Of a stretch of DNA of 8,697 bases, positions 1-5,961 are shown in pieces. The notes below the pieces were generated by a model that had not been told where the DNA came from, made no database searches, and saw nothing but the letters and a program-made list of their open reading frames with translations. Numbering within the stretch: position 1 is the stretch's first letter; the number at the start of each line of letters is the position of its first letter. A program made the translations under genes and the position numbers. Location: positions 1 to 8,697 of the forward strand of contig JAQCNR010000112.1 of assembly GCA_028274925.1 (NCBI GenBank). The letters are read 5' to 3'. The stretch comes from Halovenus sp. GTDB lineage: Archaea > Halobacteriota > Halobacteria > Halobacteriales > Haloarculaceae.

Positions 1-247
1 CGAGACGCTTGACGAGACGGACATCCACATTCCGAATATCTCCCTTTCCGGGGGGACGACAGAGCTGAGGTACTTCGAGACCGAAGCGATGGCCGAACTC
101 GCCGCCACGGCGCTGGAAGACCCCATCAGCGAAGCGTACGACGGATGGAAAGGCGAGGTCACGGAACTCGAGGTTGAGGAGTGGAAAGAGCCTCGCGAGT
201 GGCTCGCCCCGGACTCGTGGTATTCGGTGCGCATCCACTACGGGTGA
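1..247 (+). CDS. 3' end of an unrecognised acidic protein (partial)
   Basis: The frame beginning at base 2 is open from the window edge to TGA at 245-247 and gives 81 residues. It is acidic and rich in Glu and Trp (motifs such as EEWKEPREWLAPDSW near the end), as expected for a haloarchaeal cytosolic protein. The two other + frames close early in this stretch. No signal peptide, membrane segment or catalytic motif is visible in this C-terminal part, and I do not recognise the family. The start lies outside the window. A short spacer of about 50 bp separates it from the next + strand gene. Coding status is well supported by composition; function is unknown. Confidence 0.7.
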   Translation, partial: ETLDETDIHIPNISLSGGTTELRYFETEAMAELAATALEDPISEAYDGWKGEVTELEVEEWKEPREWLAPDSWYSVRIHYG

Positions 248-409
248 GTTAACGCCGCATCACGGCGAGGGGCGCTTGCATTCGATTCCTACTTTGAGTA
301 GTGACCGACCATCGCCACCGAACTAGATGGTATCCCACTAATCATCAACATAAAGGGCGACAAGGTCGCTCGGTGAGTCCCAAGAGCTCGAATCGACGGG
401 CTCTGCGAT

Positions 410-1108
410 GTGTACCCCCTCGTCGGTACAGACACTTCCGTCCTCCTCGCCTATCGAACGACGGTGATCGGAACCAGTTACGAGCTCTCTGAGGCGCCTG
501 CAGAGCGACCGTACGATTACACCATCTCACCCACGACGTTCGACGACGACGTCGACCCGGACAATCAAATCTACAACGTCTGGGAGATCGAGGATCGGAA
601 GTTCGAGGTGGCGGTCGACGACGATGCCCCGACAGCCGCCTTCGATGCCGTCGAGCGCGAGGGACTCAGCCCCCGGTGGGCAACCGAGGTGCAGCGCGAG
701 CGAATCAAGCGGGTGACGACCGAGATCGTCGAGCGGCCGGCGTACTACGTGGAGGAGGAACCCGAGCATCGGTTCGTCTCGATCGGTCGCAACCGGACGC
801 TCGAGCTGCTGGCGGAGCGCGGGCTCGAGGGGCAGTACGAGGACGCGTGGTACTACCCGGAGCGAGATGAGCTGGTCGCGCTCATCAATTATTGCGATGA
901 CGCCGGCGAGGCACGGCGGATGACCTGGCGGTGCTCATCGCTCACGGACGCAGAGCGCAGCCTCGTGCTGGATGGCGACTCGCTCGAGAGCGAGGAGTCC
1001 GAGCGGTCTGTATCTGACCTTGGTGACCTGATTTACAGAAGTTCGAGGAGAATTCCCCGGGGCTTGACCCCGGGGTTGAATCCGACAACTCGTGTCCCGA
1101 ACAATTAA
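410..1108 (+). CDS. Unrecognised acidic protein, probably a damaged gene
   Basis: A GTG-initiated frame of 232 codons ends in TAA at 1106-1108. Residues from about 30 to 205 are acidic and look genuinely coding (motifs such as YDYTISPTTFDDDVDPD and EDAWYYPERDELVALINY). No known domain is recognised. The ends look abnormal. The same frame stays open upstream from 305 and reads like protein (TELDGIPLIINIKGDKVAR), but is cut by TGA at 374-376, and has TAG and TGA stops at 299-304 with no start codon between. A GTG at 301 lies one base out of frame. At the 3' end, from about 1040, the frame runs into a GC-rich hairpin related to transposon ends, and the last ~20 residues change character. I infer a pseudogene with a frameshift near 310, a nonsense codon at 374 and a replaced C-terminus. 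A shortened functional protein starting at 410 cannot be excluded. Confidence 0.55.
   Translation: MYPLVGTDTSVLLAYRTTVIGTSYELSEAPAERPYDYTISPTTFDDDVDPDNQIYNVWEIEDRKFEVAVDDDAPTAAFDAVEREGLSPRWATEVQRERIKRVTTEIVERPAYYVEEEPEHRFVSIGRNRTLELLAERGLEGQYEDAWYYPERDELVALINYCDDAGEARRMTWRCSSLTDAERSLVLDGDSLESEESERSVSDLGDLIYRSSRRIPRGLTPGLNPTTRVPNN
1055..1075. repeat. GC-rich hairpin, CTTGA loop (possible IS end)
   Basis: CCCCGGGG at 1055-1062, loop CTTGA at 1063-1067, and CCCCGGGG at 1068-1075 form an 8-bp perfect stem. The loop is identical to that of the hairpin at 1300-1322, and the sequence just upstream (ACAGAAG... here, AAACAGGAAG there) is also similar. Short subterminal hairpins of this kind are typical of the right ends of IS200/IS605-family elements. 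The reading as a transposon end is inference. Confidence 0.5.
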
Positions 1109-1133
1109 CTTACAAGATAGTGAGTAATATGGT

Positions 1134-1313
1134 GTGACGGCACCTATCGCGTCTGACTTCGAGTCCGAAAACAAGGGCGGTCAGACGCGTTGCCGTCGCC
1201 ACCAAGTAGGAGTGGGAGACTCCGAATCCACGCCTGCGGAGACTGCACTCCCTGTGGATTCCCTCGTGGAATCTGCAAAGCGCGTCGTGGAAACAGGAAG
1301 CCTCGGGGCTTGA
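1134..1313 (+). mobile_element. TnpB (IS200/IS605, IS1341-type) C-terminal relic
   Basis: The + frame from GTG 1134 to TGA 1311-1313 encodes 59 residues. The last ~35 (VGVGDSESTPAETALP, then SAKRVVETGSLGA) match what I know of the C-terminal tail of haloarchaeal IS1341-type TnpB proteins, which follows the catalytic and zinc-finger region. All of the TnpB core is missing (a full protein is about 400 residues), so this is a relic or the end of a non-autonomous deletion derivative. The first ~20 codons (from APIASDFESENKGGQTR) do not resemble TnpB, so the true junction probably lies near 1185-1205. The stop codon sits inside the loop of the hairpin at 1300-1322. The assignment comes from remembered sequence pattern, not from a search. 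Confidence 0.5.
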
Positions 1314-2560
1314 CCCCGAGGCACTTCACGAGAACTCTGCGGGACAAGTACAAGGAGGCCTGCGAGGAGCGCGGTGAAGATGTCCGTTGCGGTCAGGTCG
1401 TACTTCCCCGAGGGAACCTGGCGCCAGAAGGCACCCTCGCCGTAGGTAACGTCGACCACGGACGCGCCAGCTGCAACGTGCAGATCGAGTATCTTGGGGA
1501 AGACATCGTCGTTCGTGCCGACGTGGGCCGATAGCACGACGTCCTCCGTAGACACCTGCTCACGATCATCCTCCTCCGGAGACGATGACTCCGATGTGGG
1601 TGCAGCCGTTGCCGAGGGCTCATCCCCCTCCGTCGAGTCATCGTCGTCGTCCTGTCGGATGCGGTCGCGCACCTTCTGGTACGCGCCGTGAACGGACTGC
1701 TCGCCGCGGTCGAGCTTCTCGATCTCGTGTTTCGCGACGGTATCACCGTCTTGCGCGGCCTCCCAGACCGTCTTGGCATTCTCGTAGGTGCGGCCGGAGC
1801 CGAATCCCACCTTCTCTGCGACCCGTTGGCGGGTCTTCCCGAAGTCACGCTCCGCTGTTGAGCGCTCATCCGAGCCTTGTGGAGAATTTTCCACGATGTC
1901 CGTGCGCGTCCCTTGACACTGTTTGGCTCGCTCGCGCTCGATGCGCTCCAACTCCGCCGCCTCTCGTAGCTTCTGACTGAACGTCTTCTCGCGGGTCTGA
2001 TTGTGGACGAGCAGCCGTTCGCGGCGCTCCAGCTCCGTGTCGAGACGGACGAGCCGAACTGGCACTTGGTTGAGGCCGACCCGTTTGGCCGCCTCCACGC
2101 GTCGGTGCCCGGGGAGGATGGTGGGTGCGGTCTTGGATGTGCCCGCCTCGGGTTGTGGGTCTGCCACGATCGGCTCGAGAATGCCGTGCTCGTCGATGCT
2201 CTCGACGAGTGCCTCGTCGAGGTCGTCCCGGTCGCCGTACACTTCGTCGTTGAGCGAATGCGGTTCAAGATCGGCCGGTGCCCGATACTCAACTCCGGTG
2301 TCACTCCCCTCTACCATTACCGACGGATTTGATTTCAGCGAGAGCTTCGAATGAGCGAAGATCGTGCCGGTCTTGTCGTTGAACGTCCGACCGCAATTCT
2401 TACACAGATACCGCTGATACTCCCGATAGCCGCCGTTTCTGACCTTCAGGTCAGAACGGCAGCGGGGGCACTCGACGCCATCACGCCAGCGAACCTGTTG
2501 GAGCAGGTTCGCTGCAGCCGATTCCGACACGAGCCGGCTTACTGGGAACATATCGGGCAC
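1181..2560 (-). CDS. Chimeric frame: transposase N-terminus + ParB-like/DNA methyltransferase, truncated
   Basis: One 459-codon frame is open from GTG 2560 (or ATG 2551) to 1181, but it is a mosaic. Residues 1-76 are an IS1595 transposase zinc ribbon. A probable native start for the rest is ATG at 2315-2317 (residue 82). Numbering from that Met, residues ~10-95 look like a ParB/Spo0J nuclease-type domain (ILEPIV, then PGHRRVEAAKRVGLNQVPVR at 69-88). Residues ~160-215 contain an HTH-like segment (RQRVAEKVGFGSGRTYENAK). An acidic Ser-rich linker follows, then a methyltransferase start (VVDVTYGEGAFW, 287-298, a motif I-like SAM-binding site; YDLTATDI, 306-313). In ParB-methyltransferase fusions a DPPY catalytic motif should come next. 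Instead the frame passes at about 1379 into antisense of the TnpB relic, so catalysis should be lost. DNA binding through the ParB/HTH part could survive. I infer a pseudogene or truncated protein. Confidence 0.6.
   Translation of the reverse strand: MPDMFPVSRLVSESAAANLLQQVRWRDGVECPRCRSDLKVRNGGYREYQRYLCKNCGRTFNDKTGTIFAHSKLSLKSNPSVMVEGSDTGVEYRAPADLEPHSLNDEVYGDRDDLDEALVESIDEHGILEPIVADPQPEAGTSKTAPTILPGHRRVEAAKRVGLNQVPVRLVRLDTELERRERLLVHNQTREKTFSQKLREAAELERIERERAKQCQGTRTDIVENSPQGSDERSTAERDFGKTRQRVAEKVGFGSGRTYENAKTVWEAAQDGDTVAKHEIEKLDRGEQSVHGAYQKVRDRIRQDDDDDSTEGDEPSATAAPTSESSSPEEDDREQVSTEDVVLSAHVGTNDDVFPKILDLHVAAGASVVDVTYGEGAFWRQVPSGKYDLTATDIFTALLAGLLVLVPQSSREVPRGQAPRLPVSTTRFADSTRESTGSAVSAGVDSESPTPTWWRRQRV
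1300..1322. repeat. GC-rich hairpin, CTTGA loop (IS200/IS605-like right end)
   Basis: GCCTCGGGG at 1300-1308, loop CTTGA at 1309-1313, and CCCCGAGGC at 1314-1322 form a 9-bp perfect stem. It overlaps the stop codon of the TnpB relic, where an IS200/IS605 right-end hairpin is expected. It shares its loop and inner stem with the hairpin at 1055-1075. Confidence 0.6.
2333..2560 (-). mobile_element. IS1595-family transposase N-terminal fragment
   Basis: Codons from GTG 2560 or ATG 2551 down to about 2333 encode the N-terminal zinc ribbon of an IS1595-type transposase: QVRWRDGVECPRC (first Cys pair, residues 31 and 34), YLCKNCGRTF (second pair, 53 and 56), then FNDKTGTIFAHSKLSLK. The DDE catalytic domain that should follow is absent; the frame instead enters the ParB-like gene. 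The breakpoint is just after SLK at about 2333-2335. The family is recognised from the conserved WRDG...CP.C...C..C...FNDKTGTIF pattern common in haloarchaeal IS1595 elements. Confidence 0.75.
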
Positions 2561-2576
2561 CGCGCCAGCGGTGCCC
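2555..2576. repeat. Perfect inverted repeat at the transposase start
   Basis: GGGCACCGC (2555-2563), spacer GCCA, and GCGGTGCCC (2568-2576) form a 9-bp perfect hairpin. It covers the GTG at 2558-2560 and lies 4 bp upstream of ATG 2551 of the transposase fragment. In the RNA it could mask translation initiation; it may also belong to the element's end region. The sequence is certain, the role is not. Confidence 0.5.
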
Positions 2577-3087
2577 TTGCCCTCTTCGACTTTCAGTCGC
2601 AGCTCTCCCTATCAACAATCTACTTCGCAAGAGCGAACTTCGAATATCTCGTCGCACAGGTCAGCATTTTCACCGTAGTTCAGGTTGTGAATTCCCCCCA
2701 CCAGGTGAATCCTTTGCGATGGAGAATAACGAATAGCTTTGATGGAAGCAATCCAATGAGGAAATCGAACCCTGTGGAATGCCAGGACCGCGCCCCCGGT
2801 TGGATTCACTACCCGAACCCCCACAGCCCGTCGGTGAGTTTGAACCCGGTGGCGACAATTGTAGAGGCACCTGGCGGAGAGCCTACAGGTGCAACCGCAG
2901 TCTCGTTACTTGTCTTATCAGCGGCTCACTTGGTCTGAAAAGACTCCTGCGCTCATCAAGAGGACCGTTTCTGTTGACCACTCTTGCCGTTGGCTTCGTC
3001 TTCTCCGGTGGTGTCATCTCTTCGTCTACGTGCTCGGACGCAGGGCCGTACGACGTTCCGTATCCACAACGGAGGAAACCGCCTCTT
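2577..3087. other. Gene-poor stretch with degraded coding relics
   Basis: No convincing intact gene. On the + strand, the frame ending at TGA 2936-2938 has a tail (SLNPVATIVEAPGGEPTGAT...) that loosely recalls the C-terminal extensions of haloarchaeal TnpB proteins, in the same orientation as the relic at 1134-1313; this is a weak impression. On the minus strand, just downstream of the stop at 3088, another frame reads KRVEEAVSSVVDTERRTAL and a third ends DDTTGEDEANGKSGQQKRSS, both of haloarchaeal composition. They could be leftovers of a longer C-terminus of the gene at 3088-4026 or of a separate gene. Confidence 0.3.
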
Positions 3088-4026
3088 CTACGCGCTTGCG
3101 ACATCCGCGAGAATCTGTTCGACCTCATCGAAGGCCGCCTCGACATCCAGCTCCTCGTCGACGACCAGGCGCTGGAGCGTCTTGATTTGGCCGCGAACGG
3201 CGGCGATTCCGTGGTCGCCGTCGGTGGTCGGGTCAGGCCCGGAAGTCGGCTCCCCCCGAGGTTCGTCGTTAGACTCGGCATCGGCCGCCGGGCGCTCGCT
3301 GAAGTGCTGCATCGTCGCGTCGATGCCTTTCTCGGAGCCGACGTACGTCGCCGTTCCCTTCTCGCGGCGGACGATGTCATCCTCGCGCTCCTCACCGTCC
3401 GTGACATCGTCATCTCCATCGAGCACCTTCATCCGGCGGTCGACCACATCCTCGTACTCACAGCTGTAGCGCCGCAGGTACCCCAGCCCCTCGTCGATGG
3501 CCTCCGCGGCCTCGGCCTGCGTCTCGAACTCGCCGAGCTCGCAGCGAGCGACCGCGTCGATGGCCGCCTGCTGACGGTCGTTGAACTCCTCGTACGACCG
3601 CGTGCAGCGAGCGAGTTCGGTAGTAGCGAAGTGGTTACGAATCGTGTTCCGCACGTACCCCCTCGACACCGACTCGCCCTTTTCGTCGAGGAAGTCGACG
3701 ATCTCTCTGGACGAGTGGTCCGGGTACATCATTTTGGTCGCGATGATGCGTCGCTTGGCATCCGGCAAGTCGGGGTCGGGACTGCAAATCTCTTCGAACT
3801 CGTCGGGCTCTCGCTTCAGACCCGTTCCGTCCATCTCCTCGACGACGCTGCCGTCGGCATCCACAGCCTCGACGCAAGTGAGCAGTTTGAACCCGCTTCT
3901 GCCCAAGTGGTCGTCATCCGACGCCAGCTCGATGTGGAGGCGGACCTCTCGCTCCTTCGGGCTGGTGTACGGCTCGACCGAGCAGTAGGGACACCGGTAC
4001 CGGTCGGGGCCGTCGCCGGCGGTCAT
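3088..4026 (-). CDS. Zinc-finger/HTH-like protein, putative DNA-binding regulator
   Basis: 312 residues. ATG at 4024-4026 is chosen because it overlaps the stop of the upstream gene as ATGA; the frame's extension to 4218 is Arg-rich antisense-like sequence inside that gene. Residues 12-40 carry a possible zinc site: CPYC (Cys12, Cys15), His31 and His40 in a VRLHIELASDDDHLGRSGF context, a pattern I associate with uncharacterised haloarchaeal proteins. Residues ~90-133 (KRRIIATKMMYPDHSSREIV, then SRGYVRNTIRNHF) look like a helix-turn-helix unit. Residues ~150-200 form a further helical region. Residues ~205-270 are an acidic disordered linker, and ~273-312 (from GIAAVRGQIKTLQRLV) a likely coiled coil. 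No signal peptide or membrane segment. I infer a cytosolic DNA-binding protein, perhaps multimeric, translationally coupled to its 126-aa partner. The family has no name that I know. Confidence 0.75.
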   Translation of the reverse strand: MTAGDGPDRYRCPYCSVEPYTSPKEREVRLHIELASDDDHLGRSGFKLLTCVEAVDADGSVVEEMDGTGLKREPDEFEEICSPDPDLPDAKRRIIATKMMYPDHSSREIVDFLDEKGESVSRGYVRNTIRNHFATTELARCTRSYEEFNDRQQAAIDAVARCELGEFETQAEAAEAIDEGLGYLRRYSCEYEDVVDRRMKVLDGDDDVTDGEEREDDIVRREKGTATYVGSEKGIDATMQHFSERPAADAESNDEPRGEPTSGPDPTTDGDHGIAAVRGQIKTLQRLVVDEELDVEAAFDEVEQILADVASA

Positions 4027-4403
4027 CGGGCGCTCCCCTCCGTTTCGTTGACGACCGCCCCATCCAACCCGGCCGTCACATCGTCGACGATGTCGCCGAG
4101 GTAGTTCAGCCCCGGCCGGACGGAGTAGAAGTCGAGATGGATGCGCTGCGTGTCGGTATCCGAATTGTACCGGACGTCGTACCCGCGGTACGGGCCACCG
4201 GTGATGATGACGGTCCACGTGCCCGGCAAGGCCTCCGCCACGGTGGCGGCGCCACCGACCACCTTCTCGGCAGAGGACCGAAGGGCCGCGGACGCCGCCT
4301 CAGTGCGGAAGTAGACCCGCTCGTGGGTGGTGTCAAGCCAGTCGTCAGGCCTTTCGCTGATGAGCCAATGCTCGCTTTCCGTGCCGTCTTCTGCTTTCGA
4401 CAT
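4023..4403 (-). CDS. Unrecognised 126-aa protein, first gene of a two-gene operon
   Basis: 126 residues from ATG 4401-4403 to TGA 4023-4025. The upstream in-frame start at 4445 is rejected because that extension would span the TATA-like box; the box-to-ATG distance of ~24 nt fits a leaderless transcript. The protein is acidic with alternating helix- and strand-like stretches (TWTVIITGGPYRGYDVRY, RIHLDFYSVRPGLNYLGD) and no membrane segment or catalytic motif. The stop overlaps the start of the zinc-finger/HTH-like gene (ATGA), so the two are probably co-translated. There is a vague likeness between QRIHLDFYS here and YRLRIDFTLS in the tandem-domain protein encoded at 4587-5384, too weak to call homology. 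Function unknown. Confidence 0.7.
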   Translation of the reverse strand: MSKAEDGTESEHWLISERPDDWLDTTHERVYFRTEAASAALRSSAEKVVGGAATVAEALPGTWTVIITGGPYRGYDVRYNSDTDTQRIHLDFYSVRPGLNYLGDIVDDVTAGLDGAVVNETEGSAR

Positions 4404-4424
4404 TGCACCACGAGATTGCCCGGG

Positions 4425-4435
4425 ATATAAAAAAT
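4425..4435 (-). promoter_or_regulatory. TATA-like box for the 4403/4026 operon
   Basis: On the minus strand this reads ATTTTTTATAT, an A/T block in GC-rich DNA whose centre lies about 24-27 nt upstream of the ATG at 4403. This is the archaeal TATA-box spacing for a leaderless mRNA. Confidence 0.6.
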
Positions 4436-4462
4436 GGATTTGCACCTAGACTGCTATGCTCT

Positions 4463-4553
4463 CTACCGCAAGAAATCGGGAGTTTGAGAGATATACCGGT
4501 GTTCTGCGGTTCGGAGATTGTTGGTAAGAGATTGGCGGGCGGCAGTGCTTTCT
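4463..4553. repeat. Upstream repeat, copy A (diverged, paired with 5449-5537)
   Basis: Starts CTACCGC and contains a core at 4503-4534 beginning TCTGCGG with GGTAAGAGA, followed by TGCTTTCT. By eye, 25 of the 32 core bases match copy B, TGCTTTCT matches fully, and the ~40 bp before the core matches at roughly 60% with one gap. It lies between the stop of the gene at 4587 and the TATA box of the operon at 4403; the core begins 100 bp from that start codon. Confidence 0.55.
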
Positions 4554-4586
4554 CAATTCAAGGTGAGTGGTCTTCCCCCTCGTGTG

Positions 4587-5384
4587 TCATTCGGGTCGCA
4601 CGTCGAACTCGAGGTCTCTGAGCCTCTGGTAGGTATCGGTGTCGTCGTCAGCCGACTCGGCAATCTCTTGCACCGACTCGAAGTACTCCATCCCCTGGTC
4701 GGGCGAGACGGGGGCCAGTCCGTGGACATCGCCGATGAACAGCGGGGTGCGCATCATCCCATAGCCACCCGGCCCGCTGAGCGTGAAGTCGATGCGGAGC
4801 CGATACTCCTCACCGTTGACGGTGACGGCTGTGTAGGGCCCCGCCACCTCGTGTCCAACGGCGGGTGTCATCGGCGCACGAATGTCGATGATTCCGGCTT
4901 GGATGAGCGACTCGTTGCGGAGTTCCACGGCCGCGGCCCCCGCTTCGGCGAGTCGCTCAACCAGCCGTCCGAGCTTGATGGTGTCGGTCGGGGGGCGCGT
5001 GACCTCCACCTCGCCGGTGACATAGCGGTGCGCCGCGTCGAGGCCCTCGTCGAGCGAGACATCATCCAGCCCCGAGTGGCCCTGGACGTACATCGGCACT
5101 CGCCCGAACGCGTGGGCACCACCGTGGGTCACGTGTCGCAGGTCGACCCGCATCGTCTGCCTCTCGTGACGGACGACACTGTCGCCGCCGAGGTGTTCGT
5201 TGAGAATCTCGCGGGTCGGCCGCTCGGACTCGTGGCCAGCGGGCACGTGAAAGTAGATAACCGGCGAGCCGAGAGTGAGGGTCTGCTCGGCGGCCGCGAT
5301 GTACGTCGCCCCGCCGGCGTCGGCGAGAGTCTCGCAGAGTGATTTCAGTGTCGGTACGCTCTTTGCTTGGGTTTGTTCTGCCAT
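4587..5384 (-). CDS. Unrecognised protein made of two tandem copies of one domain
   Basis: 265 residues from ATG 5382-5384; the GTG at 5399 is disfavoured because it lies too close to the TATA-like box. The protein appears internally duplicated. Residues ~12-119 and ~135-236 align: TLKSLCETLADAGGA with TIKLGRLVERLAEAGAA, VIYFHVPAGHE with IIDIRAP...VGHE, QTMRVDL with YRLRIDF, VPMYV with TPLFI, and GLDDVSLDEGLD with GLAPVSPDQGME. Each half looks like a mixed alpha/beta domain with a GG-containing loop. There is no signal peptide, membrane segment or obvious catalytic motif, and it ends in an acidic tail. It sits upstream of, and in line with, the 4403/4026 operon, but has its own promoter and a 183-bp gap to that operon's start. 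I do not recognise the family; a dimer-like single-chain binding protein is one possibility (inference). Confidence 0.75.
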   Translation of the reverse strand: MAEQTQAKSVPTLKSLCETLADAGGATYIAAAEQTLTLGSPVIYFHVPAGHESERPTREILNEHLGGDSVVRHERQTMRVDLRHVTHGGAHAFGRVPMYVQGHSGLDDVSLDEGLDAAHRYVTGEVEVTRPPTDTIKLGRLVERLAEAGAAAVELRNESLIQAGIIDIRAPMTPAVGHEVAGPYTAVTVNGEEYRLRIDFTLSGPGGYGMMRTPLFIGDVHGLAPVSPDQGMEYFESVQEIAESADDDTDTYQRLRDLEFDVRPE

Positions 5385-5414
5385 ACTGCATTTATTCACT
5401 TCGACGATGTAGCC

Positions 5415-5422
5415 GGATAAAC
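5415..5422 (-). promoter_or_regulatory. TATA-like box for the 5384 gene
   Basis: Minus strand GTTTATCC, centred about 34 nt upstream of ATG 5384. The same CGTTTATCCG string occurs ahead of the metallopeptidase gene at 6841-6850, supporting a shared promoter type. Confidence 0.5.
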
Positions 5423-5448
5423 GGTCAGGCCGCTCGCTGCGCCTTCCG

Positions 5449-5537
5449 CTACGGCCAGGCCTCGGCTGTTGAGCGGGTTTTGAGTGGTCTGCGGCTCAGA
5501 ATATGTGGGTAAGAGAGTGCGGTCCACGTTGCTTTCT
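5449..5537. repeat. Upstream repeat, copy B (diverged, paired with 4463-4553)
   Basis: Starts CTACGGC; the core at 5488-5519 begins TCTGCGG and contains GGTAAGAGA, followed by TGCTTTCT at 5530-5537. It has the same orientation and internal spacing as copy A (39 versus 40 bp from the left edge to the core). The core starts 104 bp from the start codon at 5384, almost the distance seen for copy A and its gene. Confidence 0.55.
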
Positions 5538-5961
5538 TGTCGTTCCAGACCGGTGGGTGCAGACGACGAAATTTGTTTATCGGCCTTAGTTAAACGGTAT
5601 CGCAGTGGGCTGATTGTGTGGAATCGAGGGCGGGTGTCAGTTGACTCTCGGCCACTGCACCGTTGATTTGCCGTTGCAGGCGCAGAGCCACGCTGACCGG
5701 ATCTCGTAGAGCACACACCCAATCGGATCCGGATGGCATCGGCCTGTGAGCTTGAGTTCGAACTTGCTTGATTGGACTGCTCCTGTCGATCGCCATTCTT
5801 GTTGTCTTCGCCCTCTCCGGTGATGCTCTCTGTTCGCTCGTCTGCTCGGGAGCACGCTCGTAAAAAGTCAGCAGCTGAAAAAATTTGTCCCGTCGCGCTC
5901 CTCTCGATCGCAAACGCTGGACCACACGGATGACACTGGAGAACGGGAGTGCCGTACCTCC
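5538..5961. other. Intergenic region without a convincing gene
   Basis: About 420 bp between copy B and the metallopeptidase stop. It contains an imperfect operator-like palindrome, GTTTA (5575-5579) and TAAAC (5591-5595) with an 11-nt spacer. A + strand mini-frame of 31 codons from TTG 5768 to TAA 5861 encodes one hydrophobic segment (LIGLLLSIAILVVFALSGD) that would span a membrane, but it has no good start or promoter. A longer minus-strand frame across this region has Ser/Arg/Gln-rich low-complexity composition and is not believable. An A/T-rich patch lies at 5861-5888. Confidence 0.35.

Noticed and set aside
1393..2304. Minus-strand frame of 303 codons overlapping the ParB-like gene
   Set aside because: Ser/Arg/Thr-rich frame-shifted shadow of the ParB-like frame, with no motif.
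2779..4104. Long + strand open frame (441 codons)
   Set aside because: It is antisense to the zinc-finger/HTH-like gene, which has better composition, the ATGA overlap and motifs; long antisense frames are common in GC-rich haloarchaeal DNA.
4023..4445. Longer version of the 126-aa protein starting at 4445
   Set aside because: The extension would be encoded across the TATA-like box and so lies upstream of the expected transcription start.
4518..5342. Long + strand open frame (274 codons)
   Set aside because: Antisense to the duplicated-domain protein, which has a TATA-like box and consistent internal repeat structure.
5768..5863. 31-codon + strand hydrophobic mini-gene
   Set aside because: Only a TTG start, no promoter and no recognisable relative; one hydrophobic run can arise by chance.
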